From Azonexus sp. (GTDB taxonomy: Bacteria > Pseudomonadota > Gammaproteobacteria > Burkholderiales > Rhodocyclaceae), in NCBI GenBank assembly GCA_017983755.1, contig JAGOAU010000009.1, forward strand, positions 44,144 through 108,143: a DNA stretch of 64,000 nucleotides. Reading direction: 5' to 3'. The notes under the pieces were generated by a model that was given only the letters and a program-made list of their open reading frames with translations, was not told the DNA's origin and ran no database searches. Both the position numbers and the translations under genes were made by a program. Below are positions 1 through 9,186 of this stretch, piece by piece. How positions within the stretch are numbered: the stretch's first letter is position 1; each line of letters begins with the position of its first letter.

Positions 1-893
1 TCGAAGCGGAATGGATCGTCTGGCTGCCGGGGCTGGTCACCGGTCTCAACGTCGCCTGCCGCGCGGTCGACGGCGAAGTGTTGACGGCGACGCCGATCTA
101 TCCGCCCTTCCTGTCGGCGCCCCGTTTTTCGGGAAGAAAACTCAGTCGTGTCGAACTCGCGTGCAGCGATAACCGCTGGCAGTGGGACAAAATTGCCCTG
201 CAAAACGCGTCGACCGCAGCAACCCGGCTTTTCCTGCTCTGCCACCCGCACAATCCGGTCGGCCGCTGCTGGAACGAGGAAGAACTGCGCGACCTCGCCG
301 TCTTCGCCGAACGGAACGACCTGATCGTCTGTTCCGACGAAATCCACTGCGGCCTGATCCTCGACCCCGACAAGCGCCACCTCCCCTTCGCCAGCCTGTC
401 GCCGGACGCGGCGAAGCGCAGCATCACGCTGATGGCGCCGTCGAAAACCTACAACATCCCCGGTCTCGGCTGCGCCTTCGCGGTGATTCCCGACGCCGCC
501 CTGCGCCGCCGCTTCCTGCGCGCCATGGACGGTATCGTGCCGCACGTGAACGTGCTCGGCCTCGCCGCCTGCGAAGCCGCCTACCGCGACTGTGGTGCCT
601 GGCATCGCGAATTGATCGCCTATCTGGCAGGCAACCGCGATCTGGTGGCTGCTGCGGTCGACGCCGAAAAAGGGGCAAAAATGACGCCGGTCGAGGCCAC
701 CTACCTGGCCTGGATCGACGTCCGCGAACTGGGCCTGGCCAACCCGGCCAGCCATTTCGAGGCGCACGGGCTCGGCCTTTCCGATGGCGCCGATTTCGGC
801 GCACCGGGCTGGCTGCGGCTCAACTTCGGCTGCGCCCGCGCCACGCTGGATGCGGCGCTCGGGCGCTTCGCCGCCGCCTGCCGCGCCGCATGA
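1..893 (+). CDS. MalY/PatB-type PLP-dependent aminotransferase / cystathionine beta-lyase, 5' truncated
   Basis: A fold-type I pyridoxal-phosphate enzyme that runs off the left edge; the frame is open from base 3, so about the first quarter is missing. The visible part begins with a W..PG.V..L block typical of MalY/PatB, then has the cofactor site SPSKTYNIPGL (bases about 438-470), whose lysine would form the internal aldimine, and the conserved SDEIHCGLIL stretch. MalY/PatB proteins cleave cystathionine or cysteine to pyruvate, ammonia and a thiol; some act as regulators. The stop codon overlaps the next ATG (ATGA), so the two genes are translationally coupled. Two copies of the window's recurrent motif (184-220 and 651-687, opposite orientations) lie inside it. 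The exact substrate cannot be told from sequence. Confidence 0.85.
   Translation, partial: EAEWIVWLPGLVTGLNVACRAVDGEVLTATPIYPPFLSAPRFSGRKLSRVELACSDNRWQWDKIALQNASTAATRLFLLCHPHNPVGRCWNEEELRDLAVFAERNDLIVCSDEIHCGLILDPDKRHLPFASLSPDAAKRSITLMAPSKTYNIPGLGCAFAVIPDAALRRRFLRAMDGIVPHVNVLGLAACEAAYRDCGAWHRELIAYLAGNRDLVAAAVDAEKGAKMTPVEATYLAWIDVRELGLANPASHFEAHGLGLSDGADFGAPGWLRLNFGCARATLDAALGRFAAACRAA
184..220 (-). repeat. USS-like motif copy A
   Basis: Core TGCGGTCGAC at 209-218 (minus strand), then TTTT, GGGC and AATTTT at the standard spacing. Antisense in the aminotransferase gene, where it encodes NASTAA. Confidence 0.7.
651..687 (+). repeat. USS-like motif copy B
   Basis: Core at 653-662, then GAAAAA, GGGC and AAAAAT; close to consensus. 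Sense in the aminotransferase gene (AVDAEKGAK). Confidence 0.8.
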
Positions 894-1177
894 GCGCCTA
901 CACCCTGACCCTGCTGGCGCTGCTCGCGGCATTGATCGCCCAGTCGTGGGCCACCGGGCTGGCGACCGAACGCTTCCTGCGCACGGAGCAGAGCGCGCTG
1001 GCGCGCCGCTCGTGGATGGCGCTGGCCATCGCCTCGCTGATCTTCGCCCTGCAGCATGGCTACGCGCTCGAACTGGCGGTCAGCACCGGCCTCTACGACC
1101 TCCGCCAGGCCGTGCTGGCCGGCGTCGCCTCCCTGCTCCTGGCGCTCGCCGTCCATGGGCTCAGGCGACCGGCCTGA
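890..1177 (+). CDS. Small integral membrane protein, 95 aa, function unknown
   Basis: The ATG at 890 overlaps the stop of the aminotransferase gene. The 95-residue product has three hydrophobic segments (about residues 3-20, 33-55 and 66-88), so it is predicted to sit in the inner membrane. No family motif is recognisable. The same frame stays open far upstream inside the aminotransferase gene, but that part is Arg/Pro-rich shadow sequence, so only the portion after 890 is credible. Its 3' end overlaps the converging fau gene by 17 bp. Called from coupling and membrane-protein composition, not from homology. Confidence 0.6.
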   Translation: MSAYTLTLLALLAALIAQSWATGLATERFLRTEQSALARRSWMALAIASLIFALQHGYALELAVSTGLYDLRQAVLAGVASLLLALAVHGLRRPA

Positions 1178-1739
1178 AGGCGCCGTTCTCGGTGACGATC
1201 CAGTCCAGCCGCTGGTCGTGCTCCTCGGGCCGGATGCTGTCCATGCGGTTGATCTCGAAGCCGACGCCGACCGCCAGCGGGCGCGGTACGAGCGCCGCCA
1301 GCGTGCGGTCGAAAAAGCCGCCGCCGTAGCCGAGGCGGAAGCCCGCCGCGTCGAAACCGTTGAGCGGCAGCAGGATCAGGTCAGGCGTCAGCCAGGCGCC
1401 GGCGATCGGTGTCGGAATCCCGTAACGGTCGGGTTCGAGCGGCGTTTCCGGTGTCCATTCACGGAAGGCGAGCGGCTGACCCTCTGCAACGACGACCGGC
1501 AACGCCGTGCGCGCACCGGCGCGCGCCCAGGTCGCCAGCAAGGCGCGGACGTCCGGTTCGTGCTTGATCGGCCAGCAGAAGGCGGCGACCGCCGGCAGCG
1601 GCACGGCGGCCTGCGCATGCGCGACGATGCGCGCCGACAGCGCAGCGTGTTCGGCCTCGGCGAGCGCGGCGCGGCGCGCCACCATCTCCTGCCGCAGCCC
1701 GCGTCGCCACGCCGTGTTATCCTCGGAAAGCCTTTTCAT
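1161..1739 (-). CDS. fau: 5-formyltetrahydrofolate cyclo-ligase
   Basis: A 192-residue protein of the YgfA/MTHFS family, which uses ATP to convert 5-formyl-THF to 5,10-methenyl-THF and so returns folate to one-carbon metabolism in the cytosol. Visible family features are the N-terminal LRQEMVARRAAL helix, the FCWPIKHEPDVR strand, and the C-terminal glycine loop LRLGYGGGFFDRTLA, which binds ATP phosphate. Length is normal. Only 14 bp separate its start from the divergent slt start, so the promoters must lie inside the opposing coding sequences. In enterobacteria fau follows 6S RNA; here the two are about 15 kb apart. Confidence 0.9.
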   Translation of the reverse strand: MKRLSEDNTAWRRGLRQEMVARRAALAEAEHAALSARIVAHAQAAVPLPAVAAFCWPIKHEPDVRALLATWARAGARTALPVVVAEGQPLAFREWTPETPLEPDRYGIPTPIAGAWLTPDLILLPLNGFDAAGFRLGYGGGFFDRTLAALVPRPLAVGVGFEINRMDSIRPEEHDQRLDWIVTENGAFRPVA

Positions 1740-1753
1740 CCCAAGAATCTAGC

Positions 1754-3685
1754 ATGAAGTTTCACGCGCTCCTTCTCAGCCTGTTCGTTTCCTTGCCGCT
1801 CTTTGCCCAGGACAGCCGCGACAGCGCCTTCCTCGCCGCCCGCGACGCCTTCCGCGCCGGCGACCGCAACAAGCTGGAGCGCGCCGCCGGGCAACTCGGC
1901 AACCACGAACTGGCGCCCTACGTCGAGAACTACCAGCTGCGCATGAACATGGACCAGGGCGACAGCCAGGCCATCCGTGATTTCCTGGAGCGCAACGAGC
2001 GCAGCTACGTCGCCGAGAAGCTGCGCGCCGATTGGATCCGCTGGCTGGGCAAGCGCGGCATGTGGGCCGAGATCGATGTCGAATACCCGAAACTGATCGC
2101 CCCCGAGCCCGATGTCACCTGCTATTTCCAGCAGGCGCGGCTCGCCGCCGGCGACAAGGTGGTGCTCGACGAGGCGCAGAAGCTGTGGCTGACCATGCTG
2201 GAGCCGCCGGAAGCCTGCCGCCCGGTGCTCGAAGCGCTGATCCGCGACAACCGCGTGACGGCCGACGATGTCTGGACCCGTGCGCGCCGGCAGTTCGAGG
2301 CCAACCGCACCGGCAACGCCAGGAATACGCTCGGCGCCCTGCCGGCCAGCCAGGCCCCGGATGCCAAGGCGCTCGACCTGGTGATCTCCAGCCCGATGGG
2401 CTACCTGGTCAGGCAGGCGGGCAACTGGCAAACGACGCGCGCCGGCCGCGAACTGGCAGCGCTGGCGATCCAGCGCATCGCCGCCAACGACCCGCGAGCA
2501 GCGGCCAACGAACTGGAAAAGCTGCAGGGCCGCATGCAGGAGTCGGAACGCCAGTGGGCGTGGAGCCAGATCGGCCTGCAGGGCGCCAAAAAACACTATC
2601 CCGAAGCCGTGGCGTGGTTTGCCCAGGCCGGCTCGGCGCCGCTCTCCGACGAGGGTTATCAATGGAAGGTGCGTGCCGCCCTGCGCGCCCACGACTGGAG
2701 CATGGTCCTGGCGACCATCAGCGAGATGCCGCCGGCGCTCGCCGCGCAGCCCGAGTGGATCTACTGGCTGGCCCGCGCCTACAAGGCGGGCGGCCTGACC
2801 AGCGAAGCCGATGCGCTGTTCGAGAAGATCGCCGGCCAGGCCAATTTTTACGGCAATCTGGCCGACGAAGAGCTCGGGCGCAAGGTTATCATCCCGCCGA
2901 AAGCCAAGGCGCCGACCGCCGAAGAACAGAAGGCGGCGCGCGACAACCCGGGTATCCGGCGGGCGCTGGCCTTCTTCCGCGTCGACATGCGGACCGAGGC
3001 AGTCCGCGAATGGAACTGGTCGCTGCGCGGCATGGACGACCGCGAACTGCTGGCCGCCGCCGAACTGGCGAAGCGCAACCAGATCTGGGACCGTGCCATC
3101 AATACCGCCGACCGCACCAAAAACGAGCACGACTTCACGCTGCGCTTCCTCGCGCCCTATGGTGACCAGGTGCGTCCGGCGGCACAGAACCAGGCGCTCG
3201 ACGACGCCTGGGTCTACGGTCTGATGCGCCAGGAAAGCCGTTTCATCACCGGCGCCAAGTCGAATGTCGGCGCCTCCGGCCTGATGCAGCTGATGCCTGC
3301 CACCGCCAAGTGGGTGGCCAAGAAGATCGGACTCAAGGACTACAACCACGGGCGCGTCAACGATACCGAGGTGAATGTACTGCTCGGCACCAGCTACATG
3401 CGTCTGGTCATGGAAAATCTCGACAATCATCCGGTGCTGACCTCGGCCGCCTACAACGCCGGCCCCGGCCGTGCCAAGAAATGGCGCGCCGACCAGCCGC
3501 TGGAGGGCGCCATCTACGCCGAGACCATCCCGTTCAACGAAACCCGCGATTACGTCAAGAAAGTGATGAGCAACTCGGTCTACTACTCGACGCTATTCAC
3601 CGGCCGCCCGGATTCGCTCAAGGCGCGGCTCGGGGTCGTCGGTGCCCGCACGGCCGATGCCCCGAAGGATGCGGACTTGCCCTGA
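1754..3685 (+). CDS. slt: Soluble lytic murein transglycosylase (Slt70 type)
   Basis: A 643-residue periplasmic enzyme that cleaves the MurNAc-GlcNAc bond of peptidoglycan to give 1,6-anhydromuropeptides. An N-terminal signal peptide (MKFHALLLSLFVSLPLFAQ) is followed by a long alpha-superhelical region and a C-terminal lysozyme-like SLT domain. The catalytic glutamate is E494 in GLMRQESRF; the downstream GLMQLMPATAKW and the SAAYNAGPGRAKKW blocks are the usual SLT motifs. Length matches the Slt70 family. It starts 14 bp from the divergent fau gene; the next gene follows after 36 bp. Confidence 0.95.
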   Translation: MKFHALLLSLFVSLPLFAQDSRDSAFLAARDAFRAGDRNKLERAAGQLGNHELAPYVENYQLRMNMDQGDSQAIRDFLERNERSYVAEKLRADWIRWLGKRGMWAEIDVEYPKLIAPEPDVTCYFQQARLAAGDKVVLDEAQKLWLTMLEPPEACRPVLEALIRDNRVTADDVWTRARRQFEANRTGNARNTLGALPASQAPDAKALDLVISSPMGYLVRQAGNWQTTRAGRELAALAIQRIAANDPRAAANELEKLQGRMQESERQWAWSQIGLQGAKKHYPEAVAWFAQAGSAPLSDEGYQWKVRAALRAHDWSMVLATISEMPPALAAQPEWIYWLARAYKAGGLTSEADALFEKIAGQANFYGNLADEELGRKVIIPPKAKAPTAEEQKAARDNPGIRRALAFFRVDMRTEAVREWNWSLRGMDDRELLAAAELAKRNQIWDRAINTADRTKNEHDFTLRFLAPYGDQVRPAAQNQALDDAWVYGLMRQESRFITGAKSNVGASGLMQLMPATAKWVAKKIGLKDYNHGRVNDTEVNVLLGTSYMRLVMENLDNHPVLTSAAYNAGPGRAKKWRADQPLEGAIYAETIPFNETRDYVKKVMSNSVYYSTLFTGRPDSLKARLGVVGARTADAPKDADLP

Positions 3686-3721
3686 TATCCAGATTGCTGC
3701 AAAAGAAACGCGTGAAACGAA

Positions 3722-5788
3722 ATGTCCTTCACCACTGACAACGAAACCCTGCAAGTACCTGACGATGCCTGGGAAATATTGCGCGACTGCCGCGCCTGGT
3801 TCCTGAAGCAGGCCAGTCAACTGCTCCGCGAGGCCGACCCGGTTTCCGAGGAGGCGCTGGCTGCCTACGTCAAGGCCATCGGGACGTATTTCGATGAAAA
3901 GACCACCAGCGAGCGGCGGACTTCCTTTGACCAGCTCGGCGATCTCACCGCCTCCAACATTTCGCTGGTCGGCGAGTGCGACCTCGAACTGGACATTCGC
4001 CTCGGCAGCTTTTCTGCACTGCTGACCGAGAGCAACGGCAAGGAGTTGTGGCGCGTCTATCTGCGTTTCGTCACCTTGCTCGGGCGTCCCGATCTGTCGC
4101 CGGCCGACAATCCGGTCGGGCCGAAGGCCTTTGCCCGCGGGCTGACCGCCCTGTGCGGCGTGCTTGACGAGGCTTCCGACCTGACGCTGGAGCGGATCGG
4201 ACGTCTGGAAGAGCACTTTTCCGAATTTCTCCCGGCGCTCTATGCCGGTCTCAACGATTTCCTGATCGGGCGCAAGGTATCGGCGGCCCAGCCGACCATC
4301 GTCACGGCACCCGATGCGGCCACGGCGGCGTCGGCCAGCGGGGTGGCCGGCAGCATCGCGGTCGACCCGGCGGTCGCCCTGCAGCGAAGTCTGCTCGGGC
4401 AGGCGCAGAGTGGTGGCGGCGACGTAACCATGGGGGCCGGCATCGCTGCCTCGTTGTTGAGCCAGGCGATGTTCGGCCGCCTGCTGGCCCGCCTCGACGA
4501 TCTCGAACGCTTGGGCCATGGCGGCGAGGGCGGCGCGGAGGGCAAGGCACCGCGTGCGCTCGACTCGACCCGTCTCGGGGTGCCGGCGGGGGCGCCCGAG
4601 GCCGCGGCAATTGATGCCCTGGCGATGATCTTCGAGGCCATTTTCGCCTCGCCGACGCTGCCCGATCCGATCAAGACGGCGCTTTCCAGCCTGCAGATCC
4701 CGACCTTGCGTGCGGTCATGCTCGATCGCGATTTCTTCACGGCCGATGCCCATCCGGCGCGCCAGCTGCTCGACAAGATGGCGCGGGCCGCAGTCGGCCT
4801 GCCGTTCGATGTGTCGTCCCGGCATCCGTTGTGCGCCATCATCCAGCAGATCGCCTCGCGCGTGCGCGCCGAGTTCGTCAATGACACGCAGGTGCTAACG
4901 CGTTACGTGGGCGAGCTCGACAAGCTGATCGCCCGCCGCGACAACAGCGCCGCACAGGCGGCGGCCAGTTACCGGCCGCTGCTGCAGCGCCTCGAACAAG
5001 GCGATCAGGCGGATATGGCGAGCCGCCAGGCGATCGATACCTTCTGCCTGCGCAGCGACGTGCCGCCGGCGATTTCGCGCTTCCTGCGCGACCACTGGCA
5101 GCGACTGCTGCGCCAGGTCTGGCTGGAAAGCGGTGAAGCGAGCGCCGAGTGGCAGGAAAACAAGGCAGTCGTCGATCAATTGCTGTGGAGTGTCCAGCCC
5201 AAGGTAGATATCGAAGAGCGCAAACGGCTGGCCCGCGATCTGCCGCAGATGCTGCAAAGGATTTCCGCAGGCATGCAGCGGGTGTCGGTGCCGGAGGCGG
5301 CGCGCGCCGAATTTCTCGACGCCTGCTTCGCGCTGCAGACGGCGGCGATGCGCGGTGCTCCACGCCAGGAGAGCGAAGCCATTCCGACGGTGACGCCGGC
5401 AGCGGCGCGGCCGGTTGCCGGCGTGGCGCCGGCCCTCAGCGAATTGCGCAGCGGTGTCCAGCGGCTGCGCATCTACGATCTGGGCGGGGCCGCCCGGGGC
5501 GCTGGCCGCTATCGTCAATCAGCCGTCCGCGCCGGCGACTGGCTGAGTTTCCGGCTGGCCGACGAGGAGCCGATCTGTGGCCGCATCTGCCATGTTGCCA
5601 AGGGTACCGGCAAACTGCTGCTGGCCAATCCGGACTGGGACTTCGCCGTCCTGCTGCATCCGGTGCTGGCCGAGAGCCAGCTCAGGGACGGCCTGGCCAG
5701 CATCAGCTCCGGGGTTTCGCTGTTCAATGCGGCGGCCGAGCAGGCGCTGCGGCGTACGCCTCAGGCGGCCGAAGTACGCCAAAGCTGA
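3722..5788 (+). CDS. DUF1631 family protein
   Basis: A 688-residue soluble protein with the look of the DUF1631 family of beta- and gammaproteobacteria, sometimes mislabelled thymidine phosphorylase. It has an acidic helical N-terminus, an Ala/Gly-rich middle linker (about residues 195-290), and a helical second half ending in a small beta-rich module (about 580-660, GDWLSFRLADEEPICGRICHV) that resembles a PilZ-like barrel. No signal peptide or membrane segment is visible. It stands alone between slt and the NDUFA9-like gene. Function is unknown; the PilZ resemblance is my inference. Confidence 0.75.
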   Translation: MSFTTDNETLQVPDDAWEILRDCRAWFLKQASQLLREADPVSEEALAAYVKAIGTYFDEKTTSERRTSFDQLGDLTASNISLVGECDLELDIRLGSFSALLTESNGKELWRVYLRFVTLLGRPDLSPADNPVGPKAFARGLTALCGVLDEASDLTLERIGRLEEHFSEFLPALYAGLNDFLIGRKVSAAQPTIVTAPDAATAASASGVAGSIAVDPAVALQRSLLGQAQSGGGDVTMGAGIAASLLSQAMFGRLLARLDDLERLGHGGEGGAEGKAPRALDSTRLGVPAGAPEAAAIDALAMIFEAIFASPTLPDPIKTALSSLQIPTLRAVMLDRDFFTADAHPARQLLDKMARAAVGLPFDVSSRHPLCAIIQQIASRVRAEFVNDTQVLTRYVGELDKLIARRDNSAAQAAASYRPLLQRLEQGDQADMASRQAIDTFCLRSDVPPAISRFLRDHWQRLLRQVWLESGEASAEWQENKAVVDQLLWSVQPKVDIEERKRLARDLPQMLQRISAGMQRVSVPEAARAEFLDACFALQTAAMRGAPRQESEAIPTVTPAAARPVAGVAPALSELRSGVQRLRIYDLGGAARGAGRYRQSAVRAGDWLSFRLADEEPICGRICHVAKGTGKLLLANPDWDFAVLLHPVLAESQLRDGLASISSGVSLFNAAAEQALRRTPQAAEVRQS

Positions 5789-5838
5789 TCGATTTGCCTT
5801 AAAATCCGGTTTTCAAAGAACAGTTTCCGGGGTTCCAA

Positions 5839-6801
5839 ATGGACATCAAGAAGGTCTTGCTGCTGGGGGGTAGCGGTTTCGTCGGTACCTACATCGCCAA
5901 TCGGCTGTCGCAGCGCGGCGTCGAGGTCACCATTCCGACGCGCCGCCGCGAGCGGACCAAGGCGCTGATCATCCAGCCCAACGTCGAGATGCCGGAAATC
6001 AACATCAATGCCGAAGGAGCGCTGGTCGAACTGATGCGCGGCAAGGATGTTGTCATCAATCTGGTCGGCGTCCTGCACAGCCGCGATGTCCAGCTGCCGT
6101 ACAGCAAGGATTTTGCCGAGGCCCACGTCGAATTGCCGAAAAAGATCGTCGCCGCCTGCAAGCAGGCCGGCGTCCGTCGTCTGCTGCACATGAGCGCGCT
6201 TGGTGCTATCCCGAAGGGGCCGTCGGAATACCTTTGCTCCAAGGGCGACGGCGAGGCGGTCGTGATGGCCGCCCAGGGCGATCTTGACGTCACCGTTTTC
6301 CGTCCCTCGGTCATCTTCGGTCTCGGCGATTCCTTCCTGTCGATGTTCGCCGGGGTGCTGCGCAAGTTGCCGTTCTTCCCGCTCGGCTTCGGCCACGCCC
6401 GCTTCCAGCCGGTGTGGGTGGCCGATGTCGCCGATGCCTTCGTCGATAGCATGGGCAACCCGGACACCTTCGGGCAGGCCTACGACCTGGTCGGTCCCCG
6501 CATCTACACCCTGCGCGAACTGGTCGATTACACCGCCCGACTGGTCGGCAGTACGGCCAGGGTGATCCCGCTCTCCGAAGGCTGGGCCTACTTGCAGGCC
6601 GGCCTGATGTGGCTGTCGCCGAAGCCGCTGATGTCGCCCGACAACCTGCGTTCGATGCAGGTCGACAGCGTCTGCGACGGCAAGTGCAACCTGCCGGCCA
6701 ACTGGCGGCCGACGGCGCTGGAAGCGATTGCGCCGACCTACGTCGCCCACAATACCCCGAAGGGCAAGCTGGACGGCTTCCGTTACCGCGCCGGGCGCTG
6801 A
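5839..6801 (+). CDS. NAD(P)-binding extended SDR, complex I NDUFA9-like
   Basis: A 320-residue Rossmann protein. The N-terminus carries the dinucleotide-binding glycine motif GGSGFVG right after the first beta strand ([18 protein letters not shown]), followed by TRRRER, whose basic residues favour NADPH. A later HMSALGA segment and YLCSKGDGE replace the classical YxxxK region. This matches atypical extended SDRs of the NDUFA9/UDP-epimerase type common in betaproteobacteria. Substrate unknown; it could support quinone or membrane-lipid metabolism. It ends 16 bp before cca. Confidence 0.8.
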   Translation: MDIKKVLLLGGSGFVGTYIANRLSQRGVEVTIPTRRRERTKALIIQPNVEMPEININAEGALVELMRGKDVVINLVGVLHSRDVQLPYSKDFAEAHVELPKKIVAACKQAGVRRLLHMSALGAIPKGPSEYLCSKGDGEAVVMAAQGDLDVTVFRPSVIFGLGDSFLSMFAGVLRKLPFFPLGFGHARFQPVWVADVADAFVDSMGNPDTFGQAYDLVGPRIYTLRELVDYTARLVGSTARVIPLSEGWAYLQAGLMWLSPKPLMSPDNLRSMQVDSVCDGKCNLPANWRPTALEAIAPTYVAHNTPKGKLDGFRYRAGR

Positions 6802-6817
6802 GCCCGCGGCGCCGCCG

Positions 6818-8056
6818 ATGCAGATCTACATCGTTGGTGGTGCCGTGCGTGACGAACTGCTCGGGCGCCCGGTCGCCGACCGCGACTACGTGGTCGTCGG
6901 CGCCAGCCCGCAGGCCATGCTCGACCGGGGTTTCCGGCCGGTCGGCAAGGACTTCCCGGTTTTTCTCCATCCCGAAACGAACGAGGAATACGCGCTCGCG
7001 CGGACCGAGCGCAAGACCGGGCACGGCTATCACGGCTTCGCCTTCCACGCGGCGCCGGAGGTCACGCTGGAAGACGACCTGGCGCGGCGCGACCTGACCA
7101 TCAACGCGATGGCGCGGGCGGCCGACGGCACGCTGGTCGATCCCTTCTGCGGTCGACGCGATCTGGAGGCCAAAATCCTGCGTCACGTCGGGCCGGCCTT
7201 TGCCGAAGATCCGGTGCGCATCCTGCGCATCGCCCGCTTCGCCGCCCGCTTCGGCGATTTTTCGCTGGCCCCGGAAACCCGCGAACTGATGCGCGGCATG
7301 GTCGCCGCCGGCGAGGTCGATCACCTGGTTGCCGAGCGCGTCTGGCAGGAACTGGCCAAGGGTCTAATGGAAGCGCAGCCTTCGCGCATGTTCACAGTGC
7401 TGCGCGAATGCGGCGCACTGGCCCGCCTGCTGCCCGAGGTCGACGCGCTGTTCGGCGTGGCGCAGCGTGCCGACTACCATCCGGAAATCGATACCGGCGT
7501 GCACACCATGATGGTGGTCGACCAGGCGGCACGCCACGATTTCGCGCTGCCGGTGCGCTTCGCCGCGCTGACCCATGATCTCGGCAAGGCAACGACGCCG
7601 GCCGACATCCTGCCGCGCCACATCGGCCACGAGATGCGCAGCGTGCAGCTGGTGACCGCCTTGTGCGAACGCCTGCGCGTGCCCGGCGAGTGCCGCGACC
7701 TCGCCCTGCTCGCCGCGCGCTACCACGGCGACATCCATCGTGCCGGCGATCTGCGCGCGGCGACGCTGGTGACCCTGCTGGAACGGACCGATGCGCTGCG
7801 CCGGCCGGAGCGCTTCCGCCAGTTGCTGCAGGCCTGCCGGTGCGATTACAACGGCCGCCTGGGCTGGCAGGACCGCCCTTACGACAGTCCGCAACGCCTG
7901 CTGGCGGTGCTGGCTGCGGTCAACGCCGTCGAAGCGGGCAAAATCGCCGCCGCCTGCGCCGACAAGGCGAAAATTCCGGAAAGCATCCATGCGGCGCGGG
8001 TTGCCGCCGTCAAGCGCCTGCTAGATGAAGCGCGAAACGACCAGGAGAATCAGTGA
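6818..8056 (+). CDS. cca: Multifunctional CCA tRNA nucleotidyltransferase
   Basis: A 412-residue enzyme, the same length as E. coli Cca, that adds or repairs the 3'-terminal CCA of tRNAs. The start at 6818 places the class II motif GGAVRD at residues 7-12 and the metal-binding DRD at 21-23. Then come the [10 protein letters not shown] block, the template-arginine region ([12 protein letters not shown]) and a C-terminal HD phosphohydrolase domain with [10 protein letters not shown] and LTHDLGK, typical of the bacterial multifunctional form. A degenerate copy of the recurrent motif overlaps the conserved [14 protein letters not shown] coding segment (7146-7182). Its last 36 bp overlap the convergent DUF2905 gene. 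Confidence 0.95.
   Translation: MQIYIVGGAVRDELLGRPVADRDYVVVGASPQAMLDRGFRPVGKDFPVFLHPETNEEYALARTERKTGHGYHGFAFHAAPEVTLEDDLARRDLTINAMARAADGTLVDPFCGRRDLEAKILRHVGPAFAEDPVRILRIARFAARFGDFSLAPETRELMRGMVAAGEVDHLVAERVWQELAKGLMEAQPSRMFTVLRECGALARLLPEVDALFGVAQRADYHPEIDTGVHTMMVVDQAARHDFALPVRFAALTHDLGKATTPADILPRHIGHEMRSVQLVTALCERLRVPGECRDLALLAARYHGDIHRAGDLRAATLVTLLERTDALRRPERFRQLLQACRCDYNGRLGWQDRPYDSPQRLLAVLAAVNAVEAGKIAAACADKAKIPESIHAARVAAVKRLLDEARNDQENQ
7146..7182 (+). repeat. USS-like motif copy C (degenerate)
   Basis: Core at 7148-7157, first tract replaced by GATCTGGA, then GGCCAAAATC at the standard position. Lies on a conserved cca coding segment, which may limit drift toward consensus or explain part of the match. 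Confidence 0.45.
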
Positions 8057-8218
8057 GAAGAGGATCGTCGTCGTAAATGGCAGGTAGTAGGTGCGGCCGC
8101 GAAAGCGGAAGGCGATGTCGCCCGGCAGCTTGCCGAAACGGATGAAACGCGCGACATGCGGGGCGATGATGCCCAGCAGGAAAATGGCGATCACCAGTGT
8201 CAGAATCCACTTCAGCAT
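8021..8218 (-). CDS. DUF2905 small membrane protein
   Basis: A 65-residue protein with an N-terminal membrane helix ([19 protein letters not shown]), a central [22 protein letters not shown] block that is the DUF2905 signature, and a second C-terminal helix ([15 protein letters not shown]). The ATG at 8218 starts directly at the first helix; a longer reading upstream adds non-membrane sequence and was not used. Predicted inner-membrane protein of unknown role. It overlaps the 3' end of cca in antisense by 36 bp. Confidence 0.85.
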   Translation of the reverse strand: MLKWILTLVIAIFLLGIIAPHVARFIRFGKLPGDIAFRFRGRTYYLPFTTTILFSLILLVVSRFI

Positions 8219-8282
8219 GTCGACTTGCGCTACCCTTGGTAAGCACGCATTTAAGCATGCTTCACCCAACAAGCGAATTGCA

Positions 8283-9089
8283 ATGATAAAAACCGAAAAA
8301 ATCGACGGCCTGGAGGTTTTCTCCTGCATGCCGGCGCGCAAGACCAATCGCCCGCCCCTGCTTTTCGTTCATGGCGCCTTTGCCGGTGGCTGGATGTGGA
8401 CCGAGACCTTCATGCCCTTCCTCGCCGAAGCCGGCTATCCCTGTCACGCCCTTTCCCTGCGCGGACATGGCGGCAGCTACGGGCGCGAGCACATCGACTG
8501 GCATTCGGTTAACGACTACGTCGATGACGTCGCTGCCATTGTCGATTGGCTGGGGGAGGCGCCGGTGCTGATCGGCCATTCGATGGGCGGTTTCATCGTC
8601 CAGAAATACCTGGAACACCACACCGTTCCCGGTGCCGCACTGCTGTGCTCGGTGCCGCCGCAGGGGCTGATCGCCGCCCAGTTCCACATGCTGTTCCAGA
8701 AGCCGCACCTGTTCATGGACATCAACAGCATCATGGCGGGTGACCACGCGGACAGCCAGACCTTGCGCGAAGCCCTGTTTGCCGGCGAGGTCGACGAGGC
8801 CATGCTCCAGGTCTGGATGGGGCGCATGCAGACCGAGTCGCACCGGGCGCTGTGGGACATGTCGATGTTCAACCTGCCCAATCTGCACGCGATGAACCGG
8901 CCGCCGATGCTGATTCTCGGGGCCGAGCTCGATGTTCTGACCCCGGCTTTTCTGGTCCAGTCGACCGGCCACAGCTACGGCCTGCCGGTCCATATCTTCC
9001 GCGACATGGGCCATGCCGTGACCCATGAGAAGGATTGGCCGCTGGTCGCCGCCACCCTGCGCGACTGGCTGGATACGCTGGCAGCCTGA
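8283..9089 (+). CDS. Alpha/beta-fold hydrolase
   Basis: A 268-residue cytosolic alpha/beta hydrolase. It has the oxyanion-hole strand LLFVHGAFAGGW, the nucleophile elbow GHSMGG (serine in the middle), an acid on the strand before LDVLTPAF, and a C-terminal catalytic histidine in DMGHAVTHE. The cap region contains several methionines and aromatics. The ATG at 8283 is chosen because it precedes the first strand; the frame is open further upstream but there overlaps the opposite DUF2905 gene. Substrate unknown (ester, lactone or amide). Confidence 0.85.
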   Translation: MIKTEKIDGLEVFSCMPARKTNRPPLLFVHGAFAGGWMWTETFMPFLAEAGYPCHALSLRGHGGSYGREHIDWHSVNDYVDDVAAIVDWLGEAPVLIGHSMGGFIVQKYLEHHTVPGAALLCSVPPQGLIAAQFHMLFQKPHLFMDINSIMAGDHADSQTLREALFAGEVDEAMLQVWMGRMQTESHRALWDMSMFNLPNLHAMNRPPMLILGAELDVLTPAFLVQSTGHSYGLPVHIFRDMGHAVTHEKDWPLVAATLRDWLDTLAA

Positions 9090-9186
9090 GAGTGCAGTGC
9101 AAGCTGATTAAGACAAGGCTGATGTTGCATTTGGTGTGGAATCGCTCCACTATTAATCCTGTTCCCAACCATCGTCAGCCAGTGCA

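Noticed and set aside
1736-3430. A 564-residue minus-strand open frame antisense to slt, and similar long antisense frames over mcm, pccA, accC and maeB
   Set aside because: They are typical high-GC shadow frames with His/Asp/Gln/Gly-rich composition; the opposite strand holds well-recognised genes.
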